From Streptomyces sp. CNQ-509 (GTDB lineage: Bacteria > Actinomycetota > Actinomycetes > Streptomycetales > Streptomycetaceae), in contig NZ_CP011492.1 in assembly GCF_001011035.1 (NCBI RefSeq), forward strand, positions 5,749,001 to 5,813,000: a stretch of 64,000 nucleotides of DNA. The letters are read 5' to 3'. Both the position numbers and the translations under genes were made by a program. Positions 26,971-35,174 of this stretch are shown here, in pieces. The stretch's first letter is position 1. Each line of letters begins with the position of its first letter. Under the pieces are notes generated by a model, which was not told the DNA's origin, did not search any database, and worked only from the letters and a program-made list of their open reading frames with translations.

Positions 26971-27009
26971 GCCAGGAATCCCCTCCCGCAAGGAAGGGGA
27001 GGATGTCAA
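26971..27009 (+). ncRNA. Right end of the TnpB element, probable ωRNA 3′ scaffold
   Basis: Just after the tnpB stop a hairpin forms from TCCCCTCCC and GGAAGGGGA (one bulge, GCAA loop), then GGATGTCAA. In IS200/IS605 elements the ωRNA scaffold covers the 3′ part of tnpB plus this end, and the guide is whatever follows. The guide here would read from 27010 into the 3′ end of the neighbouring AIM24 gene. The ωRNA 5′ end cannot be set from sequence. Confidence 0.62.
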
Positions 27010-27656
27010 AGCTTCTCCTCCGATGCCTGCACGTAGACCGTGCCGTTGCCCGACAGTTCCAGTTGGAACGCCTCGCCCGACCCGCGGCCCACCATGTCGC
27101 GCCAGCCGAGGGCGGTGGAGAGTTTGTTCCGCACCTGGCCGCGGTGGGCGACGTACGCCTGCGGGTCGACGTGCACCGGGCGCTGCGGGGTGATCGGCAG
27201 TTCCAGGACGCCGCCGTGGGCCATCACCGCCACCGCGCCGTGGCCGGCGAGGGTGGTGGTGAAGAGTCCCTGGCCGGTGACCTGGCCGCGGACCATGCCC
27301 ATGACGCCGCCCTGCGAGCCCATGAACATCGTCCCCTGCTGGAGCGAGCCGTCGAAGGCCAGCAGCCGGTCGGCCTCCACGTACAGGGTGTCGCCGGCCA
27401 TCTCGATCACGTGCACCTCGTGGCCGCCGTGCCCGAACATCACCGTGCCCGAGCCCTCGACGGTCATCAGCGGCGTCGCCTCGTTCGCCACCCGGCGGCC
27501 GATCATCGACGTCAGCCCGCCCTGGCCGCCCTGGATGTTGGGCGTGAAGCTCACCTGCCCGGTGTACGCGAGCATCGCGCCCCGCTGGCTGAACATCGTC
27601 TGGCCGGGCAGCACCTGCGCCTCGGCGATCTTCGAATTGAGCATCCGGAACGGCAT
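27006..27656 (-). CDS. AIM24-family protein, second gene of the cluster
   Basis: A 216-residue AIM24 β-barrel protein with the repeated pattern QRGAMLAYTGQVSFTP near 24–39, VIEMAGDTLYVEADRLLAFDGSL near 82–104, GLFTTTLAGHGAVAVMAHG, VDPQAYVAHRGQV, GEAFQLELSGNGTVYVQASEEKL. It starts directly after the stop of the upstream paralogue with no gap, so they are co-transcribed. Its TGA stop (27006–27008) lies within the inferred right end of the TnpB element, so the last residues may differ from the pre-insertion protein. Function unknown. Confidence 0.88.
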   Translation of the reverse strand: MPFRMLNSKIAEAQVLPGQTMFSQRGAMLAYTGQVSFTPNIQGGQGGLTSMIGRRVANEATPLMTVEGSGTVMFGHGGHEVHVIEMAGDTLYVEADRLLAFDGSLQQGTMFMGSQGGVMGMVRGQVTGQGLFTTTLAGHGAVAVMAHGGVLELPITPQRPVHVDPQAYVAHRGQVRNKLSTALGWRDMVGRGSGEAFQLELSGNGTVYVQASEEKL

Positions 27657-28295
27657 CTAGACCGCACCCCCCACCGTGTTGCGCTCGCTGGGCTGTACGT
27701 AGACCAGCCCGTCCCCCTCGAAGCGGATCTGGAACCCCTCGCCGCCCCCCTCGCCTATGAGGGTGCGGAACGTCGCGCCGGACTGGAAGTGCTGCTGCAC
27801 GTGCCCGGTGTGCGCGACGTACGCGCCCGGGTCGACGACCAGCGGGGTGCCCGGCGTGACCCGCAGCACCACCGCGGGCCCGTCCGACATGATCGCCGCC
27901 TGTCCCGTGCCCTCCACCGTGGTGGTGAAGAGCCCGGTGCCGGTGCTCGCGCCGCGCATCCCGGTGAAGCTCGTCCCCGTCTTCAGCCCGCCGTCGGTCG
28001 CCAGCAGGTTGCTCGATTCCACGTACAGCTTGTCGGCCTGGAGGCCGACAAGATTGATCACGCTGGCCCGGTCGGCGAAGTAGCAGGTGCCCTGCCCCTT
28101 CACCTCCATCAGCTCCATGGACTCGCCGGTCAGCCGGCGTGTCACCATCCCCCGTATCCCCTCGCCGCCCCCCGTGAGCTTCTTGAACGCCATCTGGCCG
28201 TCGTAGGCGACCATCGAGCCGTTCTTCGCCTTCACCGCGTCGCCGGCCATGTCCACGGCCAGCACCTTGCTGCCTTGCAGTCGAAACTGAGCCAC
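27657..28295 (-). CDS. AIM24-family protein, first gene of the cluster
   Basis: A 212-residue AIM24 protein paralogous to the next two on the strand: LQGSKVLAVDMAGDAV, NGSMVAYDGQMAFKKL, LVGLQADKLYVESSNLLATDGGL near 85–107, GLFTTTVEGTGQAAI, VDPGAYVAHTGHVQ, GFQIRFEGDGLVYVQPSE. It leads the minus-strand operon; the promoter should lie in 28296–28415, shared with the divergent DUF3817 gene. Three AIM24 paralogues in a row suggest a heteromeric assembly; their role is not established. Confidence 0.88.
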   Translation of the reverse strand: MAQFRLQGSKVLAVDMAGDAVKAKNGSMVAYDGQMAFKKLTGGGEGIRGMVTRRLTGESMELMEVKGQGTCYFADRASVINLVGLQADKLYVESSNLLATDGGLKTGTSFTGMRGASTGTGLFTTTVEGTGQAAIMSDGPAVVLRVTPGTPLVVDPGAYVAHTGHVQQHFQSGATFRTLIGEGGGEGFQIRFEGDGLVYVQPSERNTVGGAV

Positions 28296-28415
28296 GGGGC
28301 GACGCTAGCGGCTCGGCCACCCCTCCCGGAAGGCCGGGTATGGGCGGCTGACACAATGGGGTCCAGTTTGCCCGGGGACATCCCCCGGATTCCGGACGAT
28401 CCGAAGGCTGCTCCC

Positions 28416-28769
28416 ATGGACCCTGTGGACATCGACACCGCATCCGCTCTCCGCCGCCTCCGGCTGATCTCGGCCCCCGAGGCGGTCTCCTTCCTCCTGC
28501 TGCTCGTGTGCTCCGTGCTGAAGCGGACCACGGACTTCGACGCGGTCCCGGTCATGGGCATGATCCACGGACTGCTCTTCATCGGGTACGTGCTCTTCCT
28601 CGCCGACGCCTGGAACCGCACCCGCTGGCCGCTCAAGCGCGCGGCGCTCTACTTCGTCCTGGCCGTGCTGCCCGGCGGCGGCTTCGTCGCCGAGCGCATG
28701 CTGCGCCGCGAGCTGGAGGCCGGGATCATCGCCGACCGCGCCCGCCGCGAGGCTGTCGTCGGCACCTGA
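28416..28769 (+). CDS. DUF3817 small membrane protein
   Basis: A 117-residue protein with three membrane helices (about 20–37, 50–70 and 78–96). It carries the family's features: an N-terminal amphipathic SALRRLRLISAPEAVSFLLLL, central GMIHGLLFIGYVLFLADAW, and PGGGFVAERMLRREL near the C-terminus. Function unknown. A second DUF3817 gene is at 37098–37439. ATG 28416 is the first in frame with the conserved helix. It is divergent from the AIM24 operon and 130 bp before cslA on the same strand. Confidence 0.82.
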   Translation: MDPVDIDTASALRRLRLISAPEAVSFLLLLVCSVLKRTTDFDAVPVMGMIHGLLFIGYVLFLADAWNRTRWPLKRAALYFVLAVLPGGGFVAERMLRRELEAGIIADRARREAVVGT

Positions 28770-28901
28770 CCGCCGCCCGCCGGCTCCTCTTCCGGCCCCT
28801 TCGCGGGACGGAAACCCCCGCACGGCCCTCTCCGGTTCGACACGCAGTCAATTTCCGCTTTTGGTGGGATATGTCGGCGTTGTCGTATCTGCGGAGGGAC
28901 C

Positions 28902-30887
28902 GTGCGGCCGGAAGGCTATGACTACGAGAAGTTCAGCCGCCTCGCGGGGCCGCTGACGGATCCCGATCCGTCCCGGCCCTACCGGGTGCGCTACACGCGC
29001 CTGCTCTCCCGCGAGCCCCACCGGGTCCGGGCGGTCCTGCTCATGGCGCTCGCGCCGGTGCTCTCCTGCGCCCTGCTGCTCTACCTCGTCTGGCCCTCGC
29101 ACTGGACCGAGCGCACCGGCGCCCCGCCCTGGCTGCTCACCGCGGACGCGGTGATGCTCATATCGATCGGGCTGATCGAGTCGTTCCGGCTGGTCAACGT
29201 CGTCTCGATCGCGCACGCCACGATGGTCGCCCGGGACCCGATCCCGGTCACCGCGGAGCCCGGCACCCGGGTCGCGTTCCTCACCACGTACGTGCCCGGC
29301 AAGGAACCCCTCGCCATGGTGCGCGCCACGCTCACCGCCGCGGTCGCGCTGCGGCACGACGGACCGCTGGACGTCTGGCTGCTGGACGAGGGCGACGACC
29401 CCGAGGCCCGGGCCCTCTGCGCGGAGCTGGGCGTACGCCACTTCAGCCGCAAGGGCGTGCCGCAGTGGAACGCCGAGGAGGGCCCCCACCGCGCGAAGAC
29501 CAAGCACGGCAACTACAACGCCTGGCTGGCCGCCTACGGCGACGGCTACGACTTCTTCGCCTCGGTCGACACCGACCACGTGCCGCTGCCGAACTACCTG
29601 GAGCGGATGCTCGGCTACTTCCGCGACCCCGACGTCGCCTTCGTCGTCGGCCCGCAGGTCTACGGGAACTACGACACCGCCGTCACCAAGTTCGCGGAGA
29701 GCCAGCAGTACCTCTTCCACGCCCTGATCCAGCGCGCCGGCAACGCCTACGGCTCGCCGATGTTCGTCGGCACCAACAACGCCGTGCGGATCACCGCGCT
29801 CCGGCAGATCGGCGGCCTCTACGACTCGATCACCGAGGACATGGCCACCGGCTTCGAGCTGCACCGCACCCGCAACCCGGCCACCGGCCGCCACTGGTCC
29901 TCGGTCTACACCCCGGACGTGCTGGCCGTCGGCGAGGGGCCCACCTCCTGGACCGACTTCTTCACCCAGCAACTGCGCTGGTCGCGCGGCACGTACGAGA
30001 CGCTCATCGGCCAGTACGGGCGCGGCAGGGGGCGCTTCCCCCTGCGGCGGCTCCTCAACTACTCGCTCATGCTCGTCTACTACCCGATGACCGCGGTCAA
30101 CTGGCTCCTCGGCGCGCTGAGCTGCGTCCTCTTCCTCTGGCTCGGCTCCTCCGGCACCCAGGTGCCGGCCTCGATCTGGCTGATGCTCTACAGCGACGCG
30201 GCGGCCCTGCAGATCGGCCTCTACCTGTGGAACCGGCGGCACAACGTCTCGCCGCACGAGCCCGAGGGCTCCGGCGGCCTCGCCGGGATGCTGATGTCAG
30301 CGATGTCGGCGCCGATCTACTTCACCTCCTTCAAGGCGGCGGTGCTACGCCGGCCGTGCCGGTTCGTGGTCACGCCCAAGGGCGGCGACGCGAGCCCGGA
30401 CCGGCTGGCGACGTTCCGTATCCATCTCTTCTGGGCGGGGCTCCTCGCGGCCTCGTTCCTGGCGTCGCTGGTCCTGGGCCACACGCATGTCGCGATGCGC
30501 ACGTGGACGGTGCTCGGGGCGGGCATCGCGCTCGCGCCGGTGGCTATCTGGGTCTGGTCCGCGTGGCAGGTGCGGAGCGCGAACCGGCGCGAGGACGCCC
30601 GGCGCCGGGCGGATGTGGCCGCCGCCGCTGCCGTACGCGGCCGGGCCAGGGGGCTGCGGACGAGGCTGTGGAAGCCGGCCAGGGCGGCCGAGGACGCGGC
30701 CGCGGGCGCCGGCGGCACCGCGGCACCGGCCACGGCCGCCCCCGCCGCCACCACCGCGACGACGGCCACCGCGACGACGGCCACCGCGACGACGACCACC
30801 GCGACGACGGCGACAGCCACCGCGACGACGGCGACAGCCACCGCGACGACGGCGACCACCACAGCGACGACGAGCGGGAGGAGCTGA
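28902..30887 (+). CDS. cslA: CslA, cellulose-synthase-like GT2 glycosyltransferase
   Basis: A 661-residue processive β-glycan synthase, working with GlxA at hyphal tips to make a cellulose-like polymer needed for tip growth and aerial development. Two N-terminal membrane helices (about 45–65 and 75–95), then the GT2 domain: WLLDEGDD near 163, ASVDTDHVPLPN near 222 (DxD), SITEDMATGFE near 309 (catalytic Asp), and QQLRWSRGTYE near 356 (QxxRW). About four C-terminal helices follow, then a basic segment and a Thr/Ala tail encoded by a tandem repeat. GTG 28902 has GGAGGG upstream. glxA follows after 3 bp. Identity rests on the domain plus its two partner genes. Confidence 0.93.
   Translation: MRPEGYDYEKFSRLAGPLTDPDPSRPYRVRYTRLLSREPHRVRAVLLMALAPVLSCALLLYLVWPSHWTERTGAPPWLLTADAVMLISIGLIESFRLVNVVSIAHATMVARDPIPVTAEPGTRVAFLTTYVPGKEPLAMVRATLTAAVALRHDGPLDVWLLDEGDDPEARALCAELGVRHFSRKGVPQWNAEEGPHRAKTKHGNYNAWLAAYGDGYDFFASVDTDHVPLPNYLERMLGYFRDPDVAFVVGPQVYGNYDTAVTKFAESQQYLFHALIQRAGNAYGSPMFVGTNNAVRITALRQIGGLYDSITEDMATGFELHRTRNPATGRHWSSVYTPDVLAVGEGPTSWTDFFTQQLRWSRGTYETLIGQYGRGRGRFPLRRLLNYSLMLVYYPMTAVNWLLGALSCVLFLWLGSSGTQVPASIWLMLYSDAAALQIGLYLWNRRHNVSPHEPEGSGGLAGMLMSAMSAPIYFTSFKAAVLRRPCRFVVTPKGGDASPDRLATFRIHLFWAGLLAASFLASLVLGHTHVAMRTWTVLGAGIALAPVAIWVWSAWQVRSANRREDARRRADVAAAAAVRGRARGLRTRLWKPARAAEDAAAGAGGTAAPATAAPAATTATTATATTATATTTTATTATATATTATATATTATTTATTSGRS
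30745..30880. repeat. Tandem repeat at the 3′ end of cslA
   Basis: Units of 15–21 bp built on CCACCGCGACGACGGCGACAG, repeated about eight times. In the cslA frame it encodes a Thr/Ala-only tail (ATTATAT type); in another frame it would read His/Arg/Asp, so only the frame of cslA supports a plausible flexible tail. Prone to slippage and assembly error. Confidence 0.85.
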
Positions 30888-30890
30888 TCC

Positions 30891-32822
30891 ATGGGGTACC
30901 GGCCCGGCAAACGGTTCAAGAAGGCGGCGATGGGCACGGGCGTGGTCATGGTGCTGGCGGCACTCAACGCCCCCGCCGCCATCGGCTTCGCCGAGGAGCA
31001 GTACCACGAGTACCGAATATCCCGGCCGGGGTACCAGCGGCAGTACGGCTCCTGGCAGGTGCAGGACACCCCGGACTCGTACCACCTCAACGCCATCCAC
31101 GCCACGCTGCTGCACACCGGCAAGGTGCTGCTCATCGCCGGCTCGGGCAACGACCAGAAGCAGTTCGACGCCGGCACCTTCCGCACCGTCCTGTGGGACC
31201 CGGAGAAGAACAGCTACGAGGAGATACGCACCCCCGCCGACCTGTTCTGCGCCGGCCACACCCAGCTCGCCGACGGCCGGCTGCTCGTCGCCGGCGGCAC
31301 CGCCCGCTACGAGCTGCTCGACGGCGACGTCGAGCGCGCCGGCGGCCGGATGCTGGTGAAGAACGAGAACCCGGACAAGCCCGTCAGGCTCAAGAAGGGC
31401 ACCGGCTTCATCGCCCCCTCCGGGCTCGTCTACCGCACCACCGCCGCCGTCACCGTCCCGGCCGCGGAGAAGAAGACGGCCAAGCGCGGCAAGACGGTCG
31501 TCACCGCCGCGGAGGCCAACGTCTTCGTCGAGGCCGAGGAGGAGGGCCGCGGCTACGTCCAGGACCGGCAGGCGCAGTACGCCGTCGAGGGCCTGACGGG
31601 CAAGCAGGCGGACAACGTCTACGGCCTGGCGCAGAAGCTCACCATGGACAAGCAGGACTTCCAGGGGATCAAGGACACCTTCGAGTTCGACCCGGTCCGG
31701 GAGCGCTACGTGCGCGTCGACCCGATGGACAAGGCCCGCTGGTACCCCACCCTCGTGACGCTGCCCGACGGCAAGGTCCTCTCGGTCTCGGGACTCGACG
31801 AGGCGGGCGAGATCCTCTACGGCGACAACGAGGTCTACGACCCGGAGACCAAGAAGTGGTCCAAGGCGCCGAACCGGTACTTCCCCACGTACCCCGCGCT
31901 CTTCCTCACCGCGGGCGGCAAGCTCTTCTACTCCGGCGCCAACGCCGGCTACGGCCCGGCCGACCGCGGCCGCAAGCCGGGCATCTGGGACCTGAAGGAC
32001 AACTCCTTCACCACCGTGCCCGGCATGACCGACCCCGACCAACTGGAGACCGCGGGCTCCCTGCTGCTGCCGCCCGCGCAGGACCAGAAGGTCATGGTGC
32101 TCGGCGGCGGCGGGGTGGGGGAGTCGGCGAAGTCGACGCCGCGCACCTCGATCATCGACCTGACCGAGGACCGGCCGGCGTACGCGGACGGCCCCGACCT
32201 GCCGCAGGGCACCCGGTACCTCAACAGCGTGATCCTGCCCGACGACACGGTCTTCACCAGCGGCGGTTCCGCCGACTACCGCGGCCGCGGCGACAGCGAC
32301 ATCCACAAGGCCCAGTTCTACGACCCGGGCACCAACTCCTTCACCCGCGCCGCCGACCCGGAGGTCGGCCGGAACTACCACTCCGAGGCCGTGCTGCTCC
32401 CCGACGGCCGGGTGGCCACCTTCGGCTCCGACCCCCTCTTCGGCGACAAGGCCAACACCCGGCCCGGCACCTTCGAGAAGCGCATCGAGATCTTCACGCC
32501 GCCGTATCTGTACAAGGCCGAGGAGGGCGAGCGGCTGTCGATCGGCGCGGGTCCCGGGCGGCCGGGCCGCGGGCAGCAGGCGACGTACGAGGTCGAGGGG
32601 GCCGGGCGGGTGGCGAAGGCGCGGCTGATCCGGCCGGGCTCCGTCACCCATGTCACGGACGTCGAGCAGCGCTCGGTCCAGCTGGACGTGAAGAAGAGCG
32701 CCGGGAAGGTGACGGTGACGGTGCCGGCGGACCCGAGCCTGGTGCCGCCCGGCTGGTACATGCTCTTCGTCACCGACGGCAAGGGCGTGCCGTCCGAGGC
32801 GAAGTGGGTGCACGTGCCCTGA
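30891..32822 (+). CDS. glxA: GlxA, mononuclear copper-radical oxidase
   Basis: A 643-residue galactose-oxidase-like enzyme, membrane-anchored or secreted, that oxidises alcohol groups of the CslA glycan or related sugars to aldehydes. Residues 1–34 are a signal anchor. A seven-bladed kelch domain follows. Cys120 in DLFCAGHTQ matches the Cys of the published Tyr–Cys cross-link (Cys121 in S. lividans); GRNYHSEAVLLPDGRV near 493–508 carries the Tyr and His ligands, and SVTHVTD near 585 another His. A C-terminal Ig-like domain completes it. ATG 30891 has GGAGGAG and lies 3 bp after cslA. An insertion near 155–225 (Lys/Glu-rich) is also typical of GlxA. Confidence 0.94.
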   Translation: MGYRPGKRFKKAAMGTGVVMVLAALNAPAAIGFAEEQYHEYRISRPGYQRQYGSWQVQDTPDSYHLNAIHATLLHTGKVLLIAGSGNDQKQFDAGTFRTVLWDPEKNSYEEIRTPADLFCAGHTQLADGRLLVAGGTARYELLDGDVERAGGRMLVKNENPDKPVRLKKGTGFIAPSGLVYRTTAAVTVPAAEKKTAKRGKTVVTAAEANVFVEAEEEGRGYVQDRQAQYAVEGLTGKQADNVYGLAQKLTMDKQDFQGIKDTFEFDPVRERYVRVDPMDKARWYPTLVTLPDGKVLSVSGLDEAGEILYGDNEVYDPETKKWSKAPNRYFPTYPALFLTAGGKLFYSGANAGYGPADRGRKPGIWDLKDNSFTTVPGMTDPDQLETAGSLLLPPAQDQKVMVLGGGGVGESAKSTPRTSIIDLTEDRPAYADGPDLPQGTRYLNSVILPDDTVFTSGGSADYRGRGDSDIHKAQFYDPGTNSFTRAADPEVGRNYHSEAVLLPDGRVATFGSDPLFGDKANTRPGTFEKRIEIFTPPYLYKAEEGERLSIGAGPGRPGRGQQATYEVEGAGRVAKARLIRPGSVTHVTDVEQRSVQLDVKKSAGKVTVTVPADPSLVPPGWYMLFVTDGKGVPSEAKWVHVP

Positions 32823-32831
32823 GAAGCCCGT

Positions 32832-32861
32832 CGGCGGGGCCGCTGCCCCTCGGCCCCGCCG
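32832..32861. terminator. Terminator after glxA
   Basis: Perfect 11-bp arms CGGCGGGGCCG and CGGCCCCGCCG with an 8-nt loop, 10 bp past the glxA stop, between convergent glxA and the GH6 gene. Confidence 0.75.
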
Positions 32862-32970
32862 GCGTACCACCCTGCGGGCAGGCGCCTCCCGTCGTCCGGG
32901 GGCGCCTCCCGCTCGCACGGGGAGCGTCTTTCCGCCGTACGCGCCGGTCCGCCCGTACGCGCCGGTCCGC

Positions 32971-33978
32971 TCAGCCCGCGCGGCGGGCCAGGCCCAGGGC
33001 GTACTCCGGCCACCAGGCGCCGGCCTCGGGGCCCCCGCGGCACGGCCCGTCCGACTCCCCGGGGCGCTTGACCCACAGGAACGCGTCGGCCCGCTCGTCG
33101 CCCGTCCGCGTCGTCGGCGGCTCGCCGAGCGCCCGGCCCGGGGGGTTGCACCACACCTTGTCCGGGGCGCCGGAGAGCGGCCCGTTGCCGTTGCGGCTGG
33201 TGTCGACGACGAAGTGGGCGCCGTCCAGGTGGTCGGAGAGCCGGCGGCCGTAGGCGAGCTGCTCTCCGGTGCGCTGGAAGTTGGAGACGTTGAGCGCGAA
33301 GCCGTCGGCCGCGCCGATGCCGGCCTGCCGCAGCGCATGGGCGAGCTTGCCCGGGTCGGCGATCCAGGAGGAGTTCCCGGCGTCGAGGTAGACCATGACG
33401 CCCGGGTGCTGCTTGAGCCGGGCGATGGCGCCGGAGATCAGCCGGTAGCGCTCCTCGTGCAGCTCCGGCGGGGTGCAGCCGTCCACGACGTGCGGGATGG
33501 CGTCGGGTTCGAGGATCACCAGCGCCTTCGCGTCGCCGATGCCGTCGGCGAAGGAGCCGATCCACCGCTCGTACGCGGCGGCGTCCGCGGCGCCGCCCGC
33601 GGAGTGCTGGCCGCAGTCGCGGTGCGGGATGTTGTACGCCACGAGCACCGCGGTGCGCCCGTCCGCCTCCGCGCCGCGCACCGCGGTGCGCACGTCGCCG
33701 CCGGGGTCGTGCCCCGCGGGCCACTCGGCGACCGGCCGGCTCGCGATCCGCTCCAGCAGCGCGGCGTCCTCCGCCCGGCCCTGCTGCTTGTACGCCTGCA
33801 CCTGGCGGGCCGCCGGGGAGCCGGGGTCCACCCAGAACGGCGTCTTCGCCGCAGTGGCCGGCCGCGCCCGCTCGCCGTCCCGCGCCGCGTCCCCGTCCCC
33901 GTCGCCGCCGTCGGGCGCGCAGCCGAGCAGGACCCCGAGGAGCAGGAGGCTGAGGAGCGTACGGATCCGCACCGACAT
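32971..33978 (-). CDS. GH6 endoglucanase-like lipoprotein (CslZ type)
   Basis: A 335-residue GH6 β-1,4-glucanase. The signal peptide ends in a lipobox (LLGVLLGC, Cys at 20), so it is a surface lipoprotein. An Asp/Gly-rich linker leads to the catalytic barrel: VLVAYNIPHRDCG near 111–123, VILEPDAIPHV near 155 (catalytic Asp), FALNVSNF near 228, FVVDTSRNGNGP near 258 and VKRPGESDG near 305. It faces cslA–glxA, the arrangement known from SCO2836–SCO2838 (memory), and probably trims the CslA glycan. ATG 33978 opens the signal peptide. Confidence 0.92.
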   Translation of the reverse strand: MSVRIRTLLSLLLLGVLLGCAPDGGDGDGDAARDGERARPATAAKTPFWVDPGSPAARQVQAYKQQGRAEDAALLERIASRPVAEWPAGHDPGGDVRTAVRGAEADGRTAVLVAYNIPHRDCGQHSAGGAADAAAYERWIGSFADGIGDAKALVILEPDAIPHVVDGCTPPELHEERYRLISGAIARLKQHPGVMVYLDAGNSSWIADPGKLAHALRQAGIGAADGFALNVSNFQRTGEQLAYGRRLSDHLDGAHFVVDTSRNGNGPLSGAPDKVWCNPPGRALGEPPTTRTGDERADAFLWVKRPGESDGPCRGGPEAGAWWPEYALGLARRAG

Positions 33979-34099
33979 GCACTTCTCCCGCGGGAGGCGA
34001 CGAAAGAGAACCCGTCGATCGTGACATGAGCGGATCTTTCCCTACAGAACGCCGCGCCCGCGCGGCCGGTGCCGCGGTCCCGAGGCGTCCGGATGGGCG

Positions 34100-35092
34100 T
34101 CAGCCGCCCGCGGCCAGCGCGCCGCCGAGCGGCGTGCGCTCGTAGAGCACGCGGTGGCGCTCGCGGTGGGACGTCAGCAGGCCGGCCGCCTTCAGCACGG
34201 TCAGGTGCGCGGAGACCGAGGAGGGGGCCAGGCCGAGGCGGCGGGCCAGCGCGGAGGTGGAGGCCGGCTCGTCGAGCGCGGCGAGGACCGAGGCCCGGCC
34301 GCCGCCGAGCAGCTTCGCCAGCGCCTGCCCCGCCCCGGGGCCCGGCTCCGCCCACAGGCTGCCGACGCCGCGGGCGGGGTAGATGACGGTGGGCTGCCAG
34401 GGCGGCTGGAAACCGGTCACCACGTCCGGCCAGACGAAGGCGCTCGGCATCAGCAGCAGGCCGTCGCCGGCGAGGTCGCGCTCGTAGCGGTCGCGGCTCT
34501 TGGTGCTCACGGTGAGCAGGCCGTCCGCGTACGACAGCCGGTGGTGCAGCAGCGCGAACAGCTCGCCGAGACCGGCGGAGGCGAGTTGCCGGGCGCGGTA
34601 GTCGATGTCCGCCTCCAGCAGGTCGCGCAGCCGCGGCCAGAACGGCTCGACCAGCATGTGCCAGGCGCGCTCGGTGAGGTCGGCCATCAGGCTGATCGCG
34701 GCGGCGGGATCGGCGAGCAGCTTGCGGCCGAGCGGGGACTCGGCGGCGCCGGGAATGGTGCCGAACGACATGGTCATCTCGGCGTGCGCGAGGGCCGGGT
34801 CGGTGGCGCGCAGCCGGGCGAGGCCGTCGGCCACCGAGGTGTACGTGTCCCGCGGCGGGCCGCCGAGGAAGTCCGGGGTGTAGCCGGGACCGGGGTTCGG
34901 CATGAAGATCCACAGCGGGGCGAGGTCGAGCCCGGCGGCGGCGTCGCCGAGGCTGCGCAGCCACGGCCGGTGGTAGCCGTGGCGCTCGGTGCGGCGCAGC
35001 GTCCGTATCGCCTCGTGGGTCTCGAAGACCGGGGAGATCGCGAAGCGGCAGCGCAGCAGGTCCTCCGGGCCGAAGCGCATGTACATCGGCAC
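34100..35092 (-). CDS. ArsR-family winged-helix regulator with large N-terminal domain
   Basis: A 330-residue protein. The C-terminal ~80 residues are an ArsR-type winged helix (ASVLAALDEPASTSALARRLGLAP, then VSAHLTVLKAAGLLTSHRERHRVLYERTPLG). The N-terminal ~240 residues are a helical domain of the DUF5937 kind (RFGPEDLLRCRFAISPVFET). No metal-binding CxC motif is seen, so metal sensing is unlikely. It is divergent from the MFS transporter gene with starts 82 bp apart, so it probably represses that exporter. Confidence 0.87.
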   Translation of the reverse strand: MPMYMRFGPEDLLRCRFAISPVFETHEAIRTLRRTERHGYHRPWLRSLGDAAAGLDLAPLWIFMPNPGPGYTPDFLGGPPRDTYTSVADGLARLRATDPALAHAEMTMSFGTIPGAAESPLGRKLLADPAAAISLMADLTERAWHMLVEPFWPRLRDLLEADIDYRARQLASAGLGELFALLHHRLSYADGLLTVSTKSRDRYERDLAGDGLLLMPSAFVWPDVVTGFQPPWQPTVIYPARGVGSLWAEPGPGAGQALAKLLGGGRASVLAALDEPASTSALARRLGLAPSSVSAHLTVLKAAGLLTSHRERHRVLYERTPLGGALAAGG

Positions 35093-35174
35093 GGCGGGTC
35101 CCCCTCGCGGCTGACTGATTCGGCTGGTGCCGAAAGACTACGGCCCGCCACCGGCAGCGGGCGAGGCTCCGGGG

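Larger units (their letters stand above)
25519..27009. mobile_element. TnpB-encoding IS200/IS605-like element with RHH gene, no TnpA
   Basis: About 1.5 kb bounded by a left subterminal hairpin (25526–25545) and a right-end hairpin ending GGATGTCAA (to 27009). Contents: an intact tnpB on the plus strand and a divergent 52-codon ribbon-helix-helix gene. There are no terminal inverted repeats and no TnpA, as in IS1341-like members that move in trans or are stranded. It splits a cluster of three AIM24 genes. The left boundary is approximate: it must lie right of the ribosome-binding site of the AIM24 gene at 24791–25507. The right boundary rests on TCAA, the end known for IS608-like elements. Confidence 0.8.

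Noticed and set aside
25504..28443. 979-codon minus-strand open frame across the AIM24 and TnpB region
   Set aside because: It runs antisense to tnpB and in a different frame from the AIM24 genes; composition is Arg/Gly shadow coding typical of high-GC DNA.
30745..30880. Possible CRISPR-like array in cslA
   Set aside because: Short contiguous tandem units without spacers, in frame with the gene end.
32930..32972. Near-duplicate TACGCGCCGGTCCGC pair after glxA as an attachment site
   Set aside because: Short, adjacent, and composed of motifs common in the genome; no integrase nearby.
29465..33253. 1262-codon plus-strand open frame over cslA and glxA
   Set aside because: Alternative frame of two well-supported genes; no domain, Arg/Pro-rich throughout.
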